Origin: Calliopsis andreniformis
Lineage: Eukaryota; Arthropoda; Insecta; Hymenoptera; Andrenidae
Length of the DNA stretch: 64,000 bases
Assembly (NCBI RefSeq): GCF_051401765.1
Contig: NW_027480423.1
Location: forward strand, 14,322,001 to 14,386,000
Direction of reading: 5' to 3'
This document shows positions 53,735-64,000 of this stretch, one piece after another. Positions within the stretch are counted from its first letter, which is position 1; each line of letters opens with the position of its first letter. The notes beneath the pieces are model-generated. The model did not search any database and was not told where the DNA came from. It worked only from the letters and a program-made list of their open reading frames with translations. A program made the position numbers and the translations under genes.

Positions 53735-56557
53735 GATCGAATAGTTAGGGCCTTAGAAATCAACGCCAGAAGCATAAAATACAATAAAGGTGCAACAGTT
53801 TTTCCATTGTTTAACAGGAATAACTGCAACCAGTGTGAATGTACTGGTCATTTCTACGTTCCGGATAACCTAGGTTTCACTCTAGGGCGTTGCTCTACCA
53901 GATCGAATAGCTAGGGATTTAGAATTCAACGCCAGAAGGATAAAATACAATATAAGTACAACAGTTATTCCATCGTATAAAATGAATAGTTGCAAACATT
54001 GTAAAAGTAATGGTCATTTCTACGTTCCGGGCAACCTTTGCGTCACTCTAGGGCGTTGCTCCACCACATCTAATAGCTACGGCCTTAGAAGTCAACGCCA
54101 GAGGCGTAAAATACAATATAAATACAACAGCTTTTCCATCGTACAAAATGAATAATAGCAAACAGTGTGAAAGTAATTGTCATTTCTACGTTCCGGGCAA
54201 CCTAGGCTTCACTCTACGTCGTTGCTCCACCAGATCAAATAGCTAGCGACTTAGAATTAAACGCCAGAAGCATAGAATACAATAAAAATGCAACAGTTTT
54301 TCCATCGTATAACAGGAATAATTGCAACCAGTGTGAATGTAATGGTCATTTCTACGTTCCGGGCAACCTAGGTTTCACTCTAGGGCGTTGCTCCACCAGG
54401 TCGAATAGTTAGGGCCTAAGAAGTCAACGCCAGAAGCATAAAATACAATATAAATACAACAGCTTTTCCATCGTATAAAAGGAATAATTGCAAACAGTGT
54501 GATAGTAGTGGTCATTTCTACGTTCCGGGTAACCTAGGTTTCACTCTAGGGCGTTGCTCCACCAGATCGAATAGTTACGGCCTAAGAAGTCAACGCCAGT
54601 AGCATAAAATACGATAAAGATGCAACAGTTTTTCCATCGTATAAAACGAATAATTGCAATCAGTGTGAAAGTTATGGTCATTTCTACTTTCCGAGCATCC
54701 TAGGCTTCACCCTAGGGCGTTGCTCCAACAGATTGAATAGTTAGGGCCTTAGAACTGAACGCCCGAAGCATAAAATACAAAATAAATAGAACGGTTTTAC
54801 CATTGTATAAAACGAATAATTGCTACGAGTGTAAAAGCTTTGGTCATTTCTACGTTCCGGGCAACCTAGGCTTCACTCCAGGGCGTTGCTCCACCAGATC
54901 GAATAGTTAGGTCCTTAGAAGTCAACGCCAGAAGCATAAAATACGATATAAATACAACAGCTTTTCCATCGTATAAAAGGAATAATTGCAAACAGTGTGA
55001 TAGTAGTGGTCATTTCTACGTTCCGGGTAACCTAGGTTTCACTCTAGGGCGTTGCTCCACCAGATCGAATTGTTACGGCCTAAGAAGTCAACGCCAGAAG
55101 CATAAAATACGATAAAGATGCAACAGTTTTTCCATCGTATAAAACGAATAATTGCAATCAGTGTGAAAGTTATGGTCATTTCTACATTCCGAGCAACCGA
55201 GGCTTCACTCTAGGGCGTTGCTCCACCAGATCGAATAGTTAGGTCCTTAGAAATCAACGCCAGAAGCATAAAATACGATATAAATACAACAGCTGTTCCA
55301 TCGTATAAAAGGAATAATTGCAAACAGTGTGAAGGTAATGGTCATTTCTACGTTCCGGGCAACCTAGGCTTCACTCTACGGCGTTGTTCCACCAGATCGA
55401 ATAGTTAGGGCCTAAGAAGTCAACACCAGAAGAATAAAATACAATAAAAATACAACAGACTTTCCATCCTATAAGAGGAATAATTGCAACCCGTGTGAAA
55501 GTGATGGTCATTTCTACGTTCCAGGCAACCTAGGCTTCACTCTAGGGCGTTGTTCCACAAGATCGAATAGTTAGTGCCTAAGTAGACAACGCCAGAAGCA
55601 TAAAATACAATATAAATAGAACAGTTTTTCCATTGTATAAAGCGAATAATTGCTACCAGTGTGAAGGTTATGGTCATTTCTGCCTTCCGCGCAACCTGGG
55701 CTTTACTCTAGGGCGCTGTTCCACCAGATGGAATAGTTAGGGCCTAAGAAGTCCACGCCAGAAGCATAAAATACGATATAAATACAACAGCTTTTCCATC
55801 GTATAAAACAAGTAATTGCAACCAGTGTGAAAGTTATGGTCATTTCAACGTTCCGGGCTGCCTAGGCTTCACCCTAGGCCGTTGTTCCACCAGATCGAAT
55901 AGTTAGGGCCTAAGAAGTGAACGCCAGAAGCATAAAATGCAATAAAAATACAACAGTTTTTCCATCGTATAGCAGGAATAATTTGCAACCAGTGTGATAG
56001 TAGTGGTCATTTCTGCGTTCCGGGCAAACCAGGTTTCACTCCAGGGCGTTGCTCCACCAGATCGAATAGCTACGGCCTAAGAAGTCAACGCCAGAAGCAT
56101 AAAATACGATAAAGATGCAACAGTTTTTCCATCGTATAAAACGAATAATTGCAATCAGTGTGAAAGTTATGGTCATTTCTACATTTCGAGCAACCTAGGC
56201 TTCACTCTAGGGCGTTGCTCCTCCAGATCAAACAGTTAGGGGCTTAGAAGTCGACGCCCGAGGCATTAAATACAAAATAAATAGAACAGTTTTTCCATTC
56301 TATAAAACGAATAATTGCTACCAGTGTGAAAGTTATGGTCATTTCTGCGTTCCGCGCAATCTGGGCTTTACCCTAGGGCGTTGTTCCACCAGATCGAATA
56401 GTTAGGTCCCTAGAAGTCAACGCCCGAAGCATAAAATACGATATAAATACAACAGCTTTTCCATCGTATAAAAGGAATAATTGCAAACAGTGTGAAAGTA
56501 ATGGTCATTTCTACGTTCCGGGCAACCTAGGCTTCACTCTAGGGCGTTGCTCCACCA
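53735..56557 (+). repeat. Variable-length higher-order unit, version 1 (17 monomers, 2,823 bp)
   Basis: Unit start set at 'gatcgaatagttagggcc' followed by 'ttagaaatcaacgcc', which recurs at 56558, 58384 and 61705. The series inside is: 'ccattgtttaacagg', 'tagggatttagaattc', 'caacctttgcgtcac', 'gtacaaaatg', 'catagaatac', 'gccagtagcat', 'gaacggttttacc', 'cgaattgttacgg', the six-monomer section 55.19-56.18 kb, 'ctcctccagatcaaac' and 'ttaggtccctag'. This version has all six central monomers and one terminal monomer. Confidence 0.85.
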
Positions 56558-58383
56558 GATCGAATAGTTAGGGCCTTAGAAATCAACGCCAGAAGCATAA
56601 AATACAATAAAGGTGCAACAGTTTTTCCATTGTTTAACAGGAATAACTGCAACCAGTGTGAATGTACTGGTCATTTCTACGTTCCGGATAACCTAGGTTT
56701 CACTCTAGGGCGTTGCTCTACCAGATCGAATAGCTAGGGATTTAGAATTCAACGCCAGAAGGATAAAATACAATATAAGTACAACAGTTATTCCATCGTA
56801 TAAAATGAATAGCTGCAAACATTGTAAAAGTAATGGTCATTTCTACGTTCCGGGCAACCTTTGCGTCACTCTAGGGCGTTGCTCCACCACATCTAATAGC
56901 TACGGCCTTAGAAGTCAACGCCAGAGGCGTAAAATACAATATAAATACAACAGCTTTTCCATCGTACAAAATGAATAATAGCAAACAGTGTGAAAGTAAT
57001 TGTCATTTCTACGTTCCGGGCAACCTAGGCTTCACTCTACGTCGTTGCTCCACCAGATCAAATAGCTAGCGACTTAGAATTAAACGCCAGAAGCATAGAA
57101 TACAATAAAAATGCAACAGTTTTTCCATCGTATAACAGGAATAATTGCAACCAGTGTGAATGTAATGGTCATTTCTACGTTCCGGGCAACCTAGGTTTCA
57201 CTCTAGGGCGTTGCTCCACCAGGTCGAATAGTTAGGGCCTAAGAAGTCAACGCCAGAAGCATAAAATACAATATAAATACAACAGCTTTTCCATCGTATA
57301 AAAGGAATAATTGCAAACAGTGTGATAGTAGTGGTCATTTCTACGTTCCGGGTAACCTAGGTTTCACTCTAGGGCGTTGCTCCACCAGATCGAATAGTTA
57401 CGGCCTAAGAAGTCAACGCCAGTAGCATAAAATACGATAAAGATGCAACAGTTTTTCCATCGTATAAAACGAATAATTGCAATCAGTGTGAAAGTTATGG
57501 TCATTTCTACTTTCCGAGCATCCTAGGCTTCACCCTAGGGCGTTGCTCCAACAGATTGAATAGTTAGGGCCTTAGAACTCAACGCCCGAAGCATAAAATA
57601 CAAAATAAATAGAACGGTTTTACCATTGTATAAAACGAATAATTGCTACGAGTGTAAAAGCTATGGTCATTTCTACGTTCCGGGCAACCTAGGCTTCACT
57701 CCAGGGCGTTGCTCCACCAGATCGAATAGTTAGGTCCTTAGAAGTCAACGCCAGAAGCATAAAATACGATATAAATACAACAGCTTTTCCATCGTATAAA
57801 AGGAATAATTGCAAACAGTGTGATAGTAGTGGTCATTTCTACGTTCCGGGTAACCTAGGTTTCACTCTAGGGCGTTGCTCCACCAGATCGAATTGTTACG
57901 GCCTAAGAAGTCAACGCCAGAAGCATAAAATACGATAAAGATGCAACAGTTTTTCCATCGTATAAAACGAATAATTGCAATCAGTGTGAAAGTTATGGTC
58001 ATTTCTACATTTCGAGCAACCTAGGCTTCACTCTAGGGCGTTGCTCCTCCAGATCAAACAGTTAGGGGCTTAGAAGTCGACGCCCGAGGCATTAAATACA
58101 AAATAAATAGAACAGTTTTTCCATTCTATAAAACGAATAATTGCTACCAGTGTGAAAGTTATGGTCATTTCTGCGTTCCGCGCAATCTGGGCTTTACCCT
58201 AGGGCGTTGTTCCACCAGATCGAATAGTTAGGTCCCTAGAAGTCAACGCCCGAAGCATAAAATACGATATAAATACAACAGCTTTTCCATCGTATAAAAG
58301 GAATAATTGCAAACAGTGTGAAAGTAATGGTCATTTCTACGTTCCGGGCAACCTAGGCTTCACTCTAGGGCGTTGCTCCACCA
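56558..58383 (+). repeat. Variable-length higher-order unit, version 2 (11 monomers, 1,826 bp)
   Basis: Same series as the unit before it, but lacking six central monomers. At about 57,990-58,015 the 'gcaatcagtgtgaaagttat' monomer runs straight into 'acatttcgagcaacctagg', which in version 1 belongs to a monomer 997 bp further on. The two monomers that fused are almost identical across the junction. This points to homologous deletion, or to an unexpanded form, with no junk bases at the join. Confidence 0.86.
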
Positions 58384-61300
58384 GATCGAATAGTTAGGGC
58401 CTTAGAAATCAACGCCAGAAGCATAAAATACAATAAAGGTGCAACAGTTTTTCCATTGTTTAACAGGAATAACTGCAACCAGTGTGAATGTACTGGTCAT
58501 TTCTACGTTCCGGATAACCTAGGTTTCACTCTAGGGCGTTGCTCTACCAGATCGAATAGCTAGGGATTTAGAATTCAACGCCAGAAGGATAAAATACAAT
58601 ATAAGTACAACAGTTATTCCATCGTATAAAATGAATAGCTGCAAACATTGTAAAAGTAATGGTCATTTCTACGTTCCGGGCAACCTTTGCGTCACTCTAG
58701 GGCGTTGCTCCACCACATCTAATAGCTACGGCCTTAGAAGTCAACGCCAGAGGCGTAAAATACAATATAAATACAACAGCTTTTCCATCGTACAAAATGA
58801 ATAATAGCAAACAGTGTGAAAGTAATTGTCATTTCTACGTTCCGGGCAACCTAGGCTTCACTCTACGTCGTTGCTCCACCAGATCAAATAGCTAGCGACT
58901 TAGAATTAAACGCCAGAAGCATAGAATACAATAAAAATGCAACAGTTTTTCCATCGTATAACAGGAATAATTGCAACCAGTGTGAATGTAATGGTCATTT
59001 CTACGTTCCGGGCAACCTAGGTTTCACTCTAGGGCGTTGCTCCACCAGGTCGAATAGTTAGGGCCTAAGAAGTCAACGCCAGAAGCATAAAATACAATAT
59101 AAATACAACAGCTTTTCCATCGTATAAAAGGAATAATTGCAAACAGTGTGATAGTAGTGGTCATTTCTACGTTCCGGGTAACCTAGGTTTCACTCTAGGG
59201 CGTTGCTCCACCAGATCGAATAGTTACGGCCTAAGAAGTCAACGCCAGTAGCATAAAATACGATAAAGATGCAACAGTTTTTCCATCGTATAAAACGAAT
59301 AATTGCAATCAGTGTGAAAGTTATGGTCATTTCTACTTTCCGAGCATCCTAGGCTTCACCCTAGGGCGTTGCTCCAACAGATTGAATAGTTAGGGCCTTA
59401 GAACTCAACGCCCGAAGCATAAAATACAAAATAAATAGAACGGTTTTACCATTGTATAAAACGAATAATTGCTACGAGTGTAAAAGCTATGGTCATTTCT
59501 ACGTTCCGGGCAACCTAGGCTTCACTCCAGGGCGTTGCTCCACCAGATCGAATAGTTAGGTCCTTAGAAGTCAACGCCAGAAGCATAAAATACGATATAA
59601 ATACAACAGCTTTTCCATCGTATAAAAGGAATAATTGCAAACAGTGTGATAGTAGTGGTCATTTCTACGTTCCGGGTAACCTAGGTTTCACTCTAGGGCG
59701 TTGCTCCACCAGATCGAATTGTTACGGCCTAAGAAGTCAACGCCAGAAGCATAAAATACGATAAAGATGCAACAGTTTTTCCATCGTATAAAACGAATAA
59801 TTGCAATCAGTGTGAAAGTTATGGTCATTTCTACATTCCGAGCAACCGAGGCTTCACTCTAGGGCGTTGCTCCACCAGATCGAATAGTTAGGTCCTTAGA
59901 AATCAACGCCAGAAGCATAAAATACGATATAAATACAACAGCTGTTCCATCGTATAAAAGGAATAATTGCAAACAGTGTGAAGGTAATGGTCATTTCTAC
60001 GTTCCGGGCAACCTAGGCTTCACTCTACGGCGTTGTTCCACCAGATCGAATAGTTAGGGCCTAAGAAGTCAACACCAGAAGAATAAAATACAATAAAAAT
60101 ACAACAGACTTTCCATCCTATAAGAGGAATAATTGCAACCCGTGTGAAAGTGATGGTCATTTCTACGTTCCAGGCAACCTAGGCTTCACTCTAGGGCGTT
60201 GTTCCACAAGATCGAATAGTTAGTGCCTAAGTAGACAACGCCAGAAGCATAAAATACAATATAAATAGAACAGTTTTTCCATTGTATAAAGCGAATAATT
60301 GCTAGCAGTGTGAAAGTTATGGTCATTTCTGCCTTCCGCGCAACCTGGGCTTTACTCTAGGGCGCTGTTCCACCAGATGGAATAGTTAGGGCCTAAGAAG
60401 TCAACGCCAGAAGCATAAAATACGATATAAATACAACAGCCTTTCCATCGTATAAAACAAGTAATTGCAACCAGTGTGAAAGTTATGGTCATTTCAACGT
60501 TCCGGGCTGCCTAGGCTTCACCCTAGGCCGTTGTTCCACCAGATCGAATAGTTAGGGCCTAAGAAGTGAACGCCAGAAGCATAAAATGCAATAAAAATAC
60601 AACAGTTTTTCCATCGTATAGCAGGAATAATTTGCAACCAGTGTGATAGTAGTGGTCATTTCTGCGTTCCGGGCAAACCAGGTTTCACTCCAGGGCGTTG
60701 CTCCACCAGATCGAATAGCTACGGCCTAAGAAGTCAACGCCAGAAGCATAAAATACGATAAAGATGCAACAGTTTTTCCATCGTATAAAACGAATAATTG
60801 CAATCAGTGTGAAAGTTATGGTCATTTCTACATTTCGAGCAACCTAGGCTTCACTCTAGGGCGTTGCTCCTCCAGATCAAACAGTTAGGGGCTTAGAAGT
60901 CGACGCCCGAGGCATTAAATACAAAATAAATAGAACAGTTTTTCCATTCTATAAAACGAATAATTGCTACCAGTGTGAAAGTTATGGTCATTTCTGCGTT
61001 CCGCGCAACCTGGGCTTTACCCTAGGGCGTTGTTCCACCAGATGGAATAGTCAGGGCCTCAGAAGTCAACGCCCGAAGCATAAAATACAAAATAAATAGA
61101 ACAGTTTTTCCATCGTATAAAGCGAATAATTGCTACCAGTGTGAAAGTTATGGACATTTCTACGTTCCGCGGAACCTGGGCTTTACTCTAGGGCGCTGTT
61201 CCACCAGATGGAATAGTTAGGGCCTAAGAAGTCACCGCCAGAAGCATAAAATACGATATAAATACAACAGCTTTTCCATCGTATAAAACAAGTAATTGCA

Positions 61301-61704
61301 ACCAGTGTGAAAGTTATGGTCATTTCTACGTTCCGGGCAACCTAGGCTTCACTCTAGGGCGTTGCTCCACCAGATCGAATAGTTAGGGCCTTAGAAGTCA
61401 ACGCCCCAAGCATAAAATGCAAAATAAATAGAACAGTTGTTCCATTGTATAAAACGAATAACTGCAACCAGTGTGAAAGTACTGGTCATTTCTATGTTCC
61501 GGGCAACCTAGGCTTCACACTAGGGCATTGCTCCACCAGATCCAATAGTTAGGGCCTTAGAAGTCAACGCCCGAAGCATAAAACGCAATAAAGGTGCAAC
61601 AGTTTTTCCATTGTGTAACAGGAATAATTGCAAACAGTGTGAAAGTAATGGTCATTTCTACGTTCCGGGTAACCTAGGCGTCACTCTAGGGCGTTACTCC
61701 ACCA
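58384..61704 (+). repeat. Variable-length higher-order unit, version 3 (20 monomers, 3,321 bp)
   Basis: Contains the six central monomers missing from version 2. It also carries three additional monomers near its end (about 61.05-61.55 kb: 'gatggaatagtcagggcctc', 'gttccgcggaacctggg', 'caacgccccaagc'). Its last two monomers match 53416-53734. The four unit starts are spaced 2,823, 1,826 and 3,321 bp, all within 1 bp of whole monomer numbers. Confidence 0.85.
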
Positions 61705-64000
61705 GATCGAATAGTTAGGGCCTTAGAAATCAACGCCAGAAGCATAAAATACAATAAAGATGCAACAGTTTTTCCATTGTTTAACAGGAATAACTGCAAC
61801 CAGTGTGAATGTACTGGTCATTTCTACGTTCCGGATAACCTAGGTTTCACTCTAGGGCGTTGCTCTACCAGATCGAATAGCTAGGGATTTAGAATTCAAC
61901 GCCAGAAGGATAAAATACAATATAAGTACAACAGTTATTCCATCGTATAAAATGAATAGTTGCAAACATTGTAAAAGTAATGGTCATTTCTACGTTCCGG
62001 GCAACCTTTGCGTCACTTTAGGGCGTTGCTCCACCACATCTAATAGCTACGGCCTTAGAAGTCAACGCCAGAGGCGTAAAATACAATATAAATACAACAG
62101 CTTTTCCATCGTACAAAATGAATAATAGCAAACAGTGTGAAAGTAATTGTCATTTCTACGTTCCGGGCAACCTAGGCTTCACTCTAGGTCGTTGCTCCAC
62201 CAGATCAAATAGCTAGCGACTTAGAATTAAACGCCAGAAGCATAGAATACAATAAAAATGCAACAGTTTTTCCATCGTATAACAGGAATAATTGCAACCA
62301 GTGTGAATGTAATGGTCATTTCTACGTTCCGGGCAACCTAGGTTTCACTCTAGGGCGTTGCTCCACCAGGTCGAATAGTTAGGGCCTAAGAAGTCAACGC
62401 CAGAAGCATAAAATACAATATAAATACAACAGCTTTTACGTCGTATAAAACGAGTAATTGCAACCAGTGTGGAAGTTATGGTCATTTCTACGTTCCGGGC
62501 AACCGAGGCTTCACTCTGGGGCATTGCTCGACCAGATCGAATAGCTAGGGCCTTAGAAGTCAACGCCCGAAGCATAAAATACAAAATAAATAGAACAGTT
62601 TTTCCATCGTATAAAACGAATAATTGCTACCATTGTGAAAGTTATGGTCATTGCTACGTTCCGCGCAACCTACCCTTCACCCTAGGGCGTTGCTCCACCA
62701 GATCGAATAGTTACGGCCTAAGAAGTCAACGCCAGAAGCATAAAATGCGATAAAGATGCAACAGTTTTTCCATCGTTTAAAACGAATAATTGCAATCAGT
62801 GTGAAAGTTATGGTCATTTCTACATTCCGAGCAACCGAGGCTTCACTCTAGGGCGTTGCTCCACCAGATCGAATAGTTAGGTCCTTAGAAATCAACGCCA
62901 GAAGCATAAAATACGATATAAATACAACAGCTGTTCCATCGTATAAAAGGAATAATTGCAAACAGTGTGAAGGTAATGGTCATTTCTACGTTCCGGGCAA
63001 CCTAGGCTTCACTCTACGGCGTTGTTCCACCAGATCGAATAGTTAGGGCCTAAGAAGTCAACACCAGAAGAATAAAATACAATAAAAATACAACAGACTT
63101 TCCATCCTATAAGAGGAATAATTGCAACCCGTGTGAAAGTGATGGTCATTTCTACGTTGCAGGCAACCTAGGCTTCACTCTAGGGCGTTGTTCCACAAGA
63201 TCGAATAGTTAGTGCCTAAGTAGACAACGCCAGAAGCATAAAATACAATATAAATAGAACAGTTTTTCCATTGTATAAAGCGAATAATTGCTACCAGTGT
63301 GAAAGTTATGGTCATTTCTACGTTCCGCGCAACCTGGGCTTTACTCTAGGGCGCTGTTCCACCAGATGGAATAGTTAGGGCCTAAGAAGTCAACCCCAGA
63401 AGCATAAAATACGATATAAATACAACAGCTGTTCCATCGTATAAAACAAGTAATTGCAACCAGTGTGAAAGTTATGGTCATTTCAACGTCCCGGGCTACC
63501 TAGGCTTCACCCTAGGCCGTTGTTCCACCAGATCGAATAGTTAGGGCCTAAGAAGTGAACGCCAGAAGCATAAAATGCAATAAAAATACAACAGTTTTTC
63601 CATCGTATAGCAGGAATAATTTGCAACCAGTGTGATAGTAGTGGTCATTTCTGCGTTCCGGGCAGCCCAGGTTTCACTCCAGGGCGTTGCTCCACCAGAT
63701 CGAATAGTTACGGCCTAAGAAGTCAACGCCAGAAGCATAAAATACGATAAAGATGCAACAGTTTTTCCATCGTATAAAACGAATAGTTGCAATCAGTGTG
63801 GAAGTTATGGTCATTTCTACATTCCGAGCAACCTAGGCTTCACTCTAGGGCGCTGCTCCACCAGATCGAATAGTAAGGTCCCTAGAAGTCAACGCCCGAA
63901 GCATAAAATACGATATAAATACAACAGCTTTTCCATCGTATAAAAGGAATAATTGCAAACAGTGTGAAAGTAATGGTCATTTCTACGTTCCGGGCAACCT
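61705..64000 (+). repeat. Variable-length higher-order unit, version 4 (cut by the window end)
   Basis: Follows version 1 at +7970 up to about 62436. It then has a short stretch of differently typed monomers (62.44-62.75 kb: 'cttttacgtcgtata', 'cattgctacgttccgcgc', 'aacctacccttcac') and has two monomers fewer than version 1 here. From about 62750 it follows the 47.8-49.05 kb path, including 'gttgcaggcaacc' and 'gcagcccagg' as private changes. The unit continues past the window. Confidence 0.8.

Larger units (their letters stand above)
1..64000 (+). repeat. Satellite DNA array, 166-bp monomer, about 386 copies
   Basis: Seen: the whole window is head-to-tail copies of one monomer. The landmark 'ccatcg' or its variants recurs at 25, 191, 357, 523 and onward to 63933, always in the same orientation and almost always 166 bp apart. 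Starting the monomer at 'ctccaccaga' (first at 114), the order of landmarks is: 'tcgaatagttaggg', 'aagtcaacgc', 'agaagcataaaa', an A/T-rich variable stretch, 'ttttccatcgtata', a second variable stretch, 'aaccagtgtgaaag', 'ttatggtcatttctacg', 'ttccgggcaacctaggc', 'ttcactctagggcgttg'. A hand consensus has 70 G+C in 166 and 8 CpG. Neighbouring monomers differ by roughly 10-20% by eye. Known of such arrays: megabase blocks of 150-180 bp monomers mark centromeres and pericentromeres in many plants and animals. Inferred: centromeric or pericentromeric location. I do not recognise the family. No gene, transposon, RNA gene or non-satellite spacer is visible. Confidence 0.98.

Noticed and set aside
1..64000. 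TTAGGG in most monomers, suggesting telomeric repeat
   Set aside because: It occurs once per 166 bp as part of 'atagttagggcc' and never in tandem.
1..64000. TATA-like 'gtataaaa' and 'gatataaat' in every monomer as promoters
   Set aside because: They recur with the monomer and no gene lies downstream. Transcription of the satellite is possible but not shown by sequence.
1..64000. Regular spacing suggesting a CRISPR array
   Set aside because: The repeating unit is the whole 166 bp. There are no unique spacers, no short identical repeats and no cas genes, and the sequence is plainly eukaryotic satellite.

Overview
This window is one uninterrupted block of eukaryotic satellite DNA with no gene in it. 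A monomer of 166 bp (about 42% G+C) is repeated head to tail, always in the same orientation, from base 1 to base 64000. The 'ccatcg' landmark of the first repeat lies at 25 and that of the last at 63933. Those 63,908 bases hold 385 repeats averaging 165.99 bp, with only 1-2 bp indels in a minority of monomers. Array size, monomer length close to one nucleosome repeat, mosaic divergence between neighbours and nested higher-order duplications are typical of centromeric or pericentromeric satellite in plants and animals. I do not recognise the family and cannot name the organism. Nothing resembles bacterial, archaeal or phage sequence.

Layout. (1) 1-5901: mosaic of diverged monomers with short local duplications. 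(2) 5902-8404: segments reused elsewhere. (3) 8405-13052 and 13053-17700: two near-identical tandem copies of a 4,648-bp, 28-monomer block, followed by a 291-bp partial continuation. (4) 17992-21815: diverged mosaic. (5) 21816-33264 and 33265-46900: two copies of an 11.45-kb, 69-monomer block; the second carries a private 2,324-bp, 14-monomer tandem duplication (41297-43620, 43621-45944). (6) 46931-50916 and 50917-53238: a 3,986-bp, 24-monomer period. (7) 53735-64000: four successive versions of one higher-order unit with 17, 11, 20 and at least 14 monomers, the first three forming a 7,970-bp superunit that begins again at about 61320.

The parts are related. Segments from 6.9-12.4 kb reappear in permuted order at 23.0-27.8 kb, so an older higher-order tandem arrangement underlies both. 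A block seen at 28.2-29.9 kb recurs at 39.7, 47.3, 51.3, 54.6, 59.3 and 62.8 kb. This pattern is expected of repeated unequal exchange or replication-based expansion of whole numbers of monomers.

Within the monomer, one part (about 'ggtcatttctacg' through 'agatcgaatag') is well conserved. Two parts, the A/T-rich stretch after 'gcataaaa' and the stretch after 'ccatcgtata', vary among a few recurrent types without changing length. Many recurrent variants look like CpG decay (CG to TG or CA). The open reading frames, at most 133 codons, are by-products of the repeat: 166 is not a multiple of 3, so the frame shifts in every monomer.
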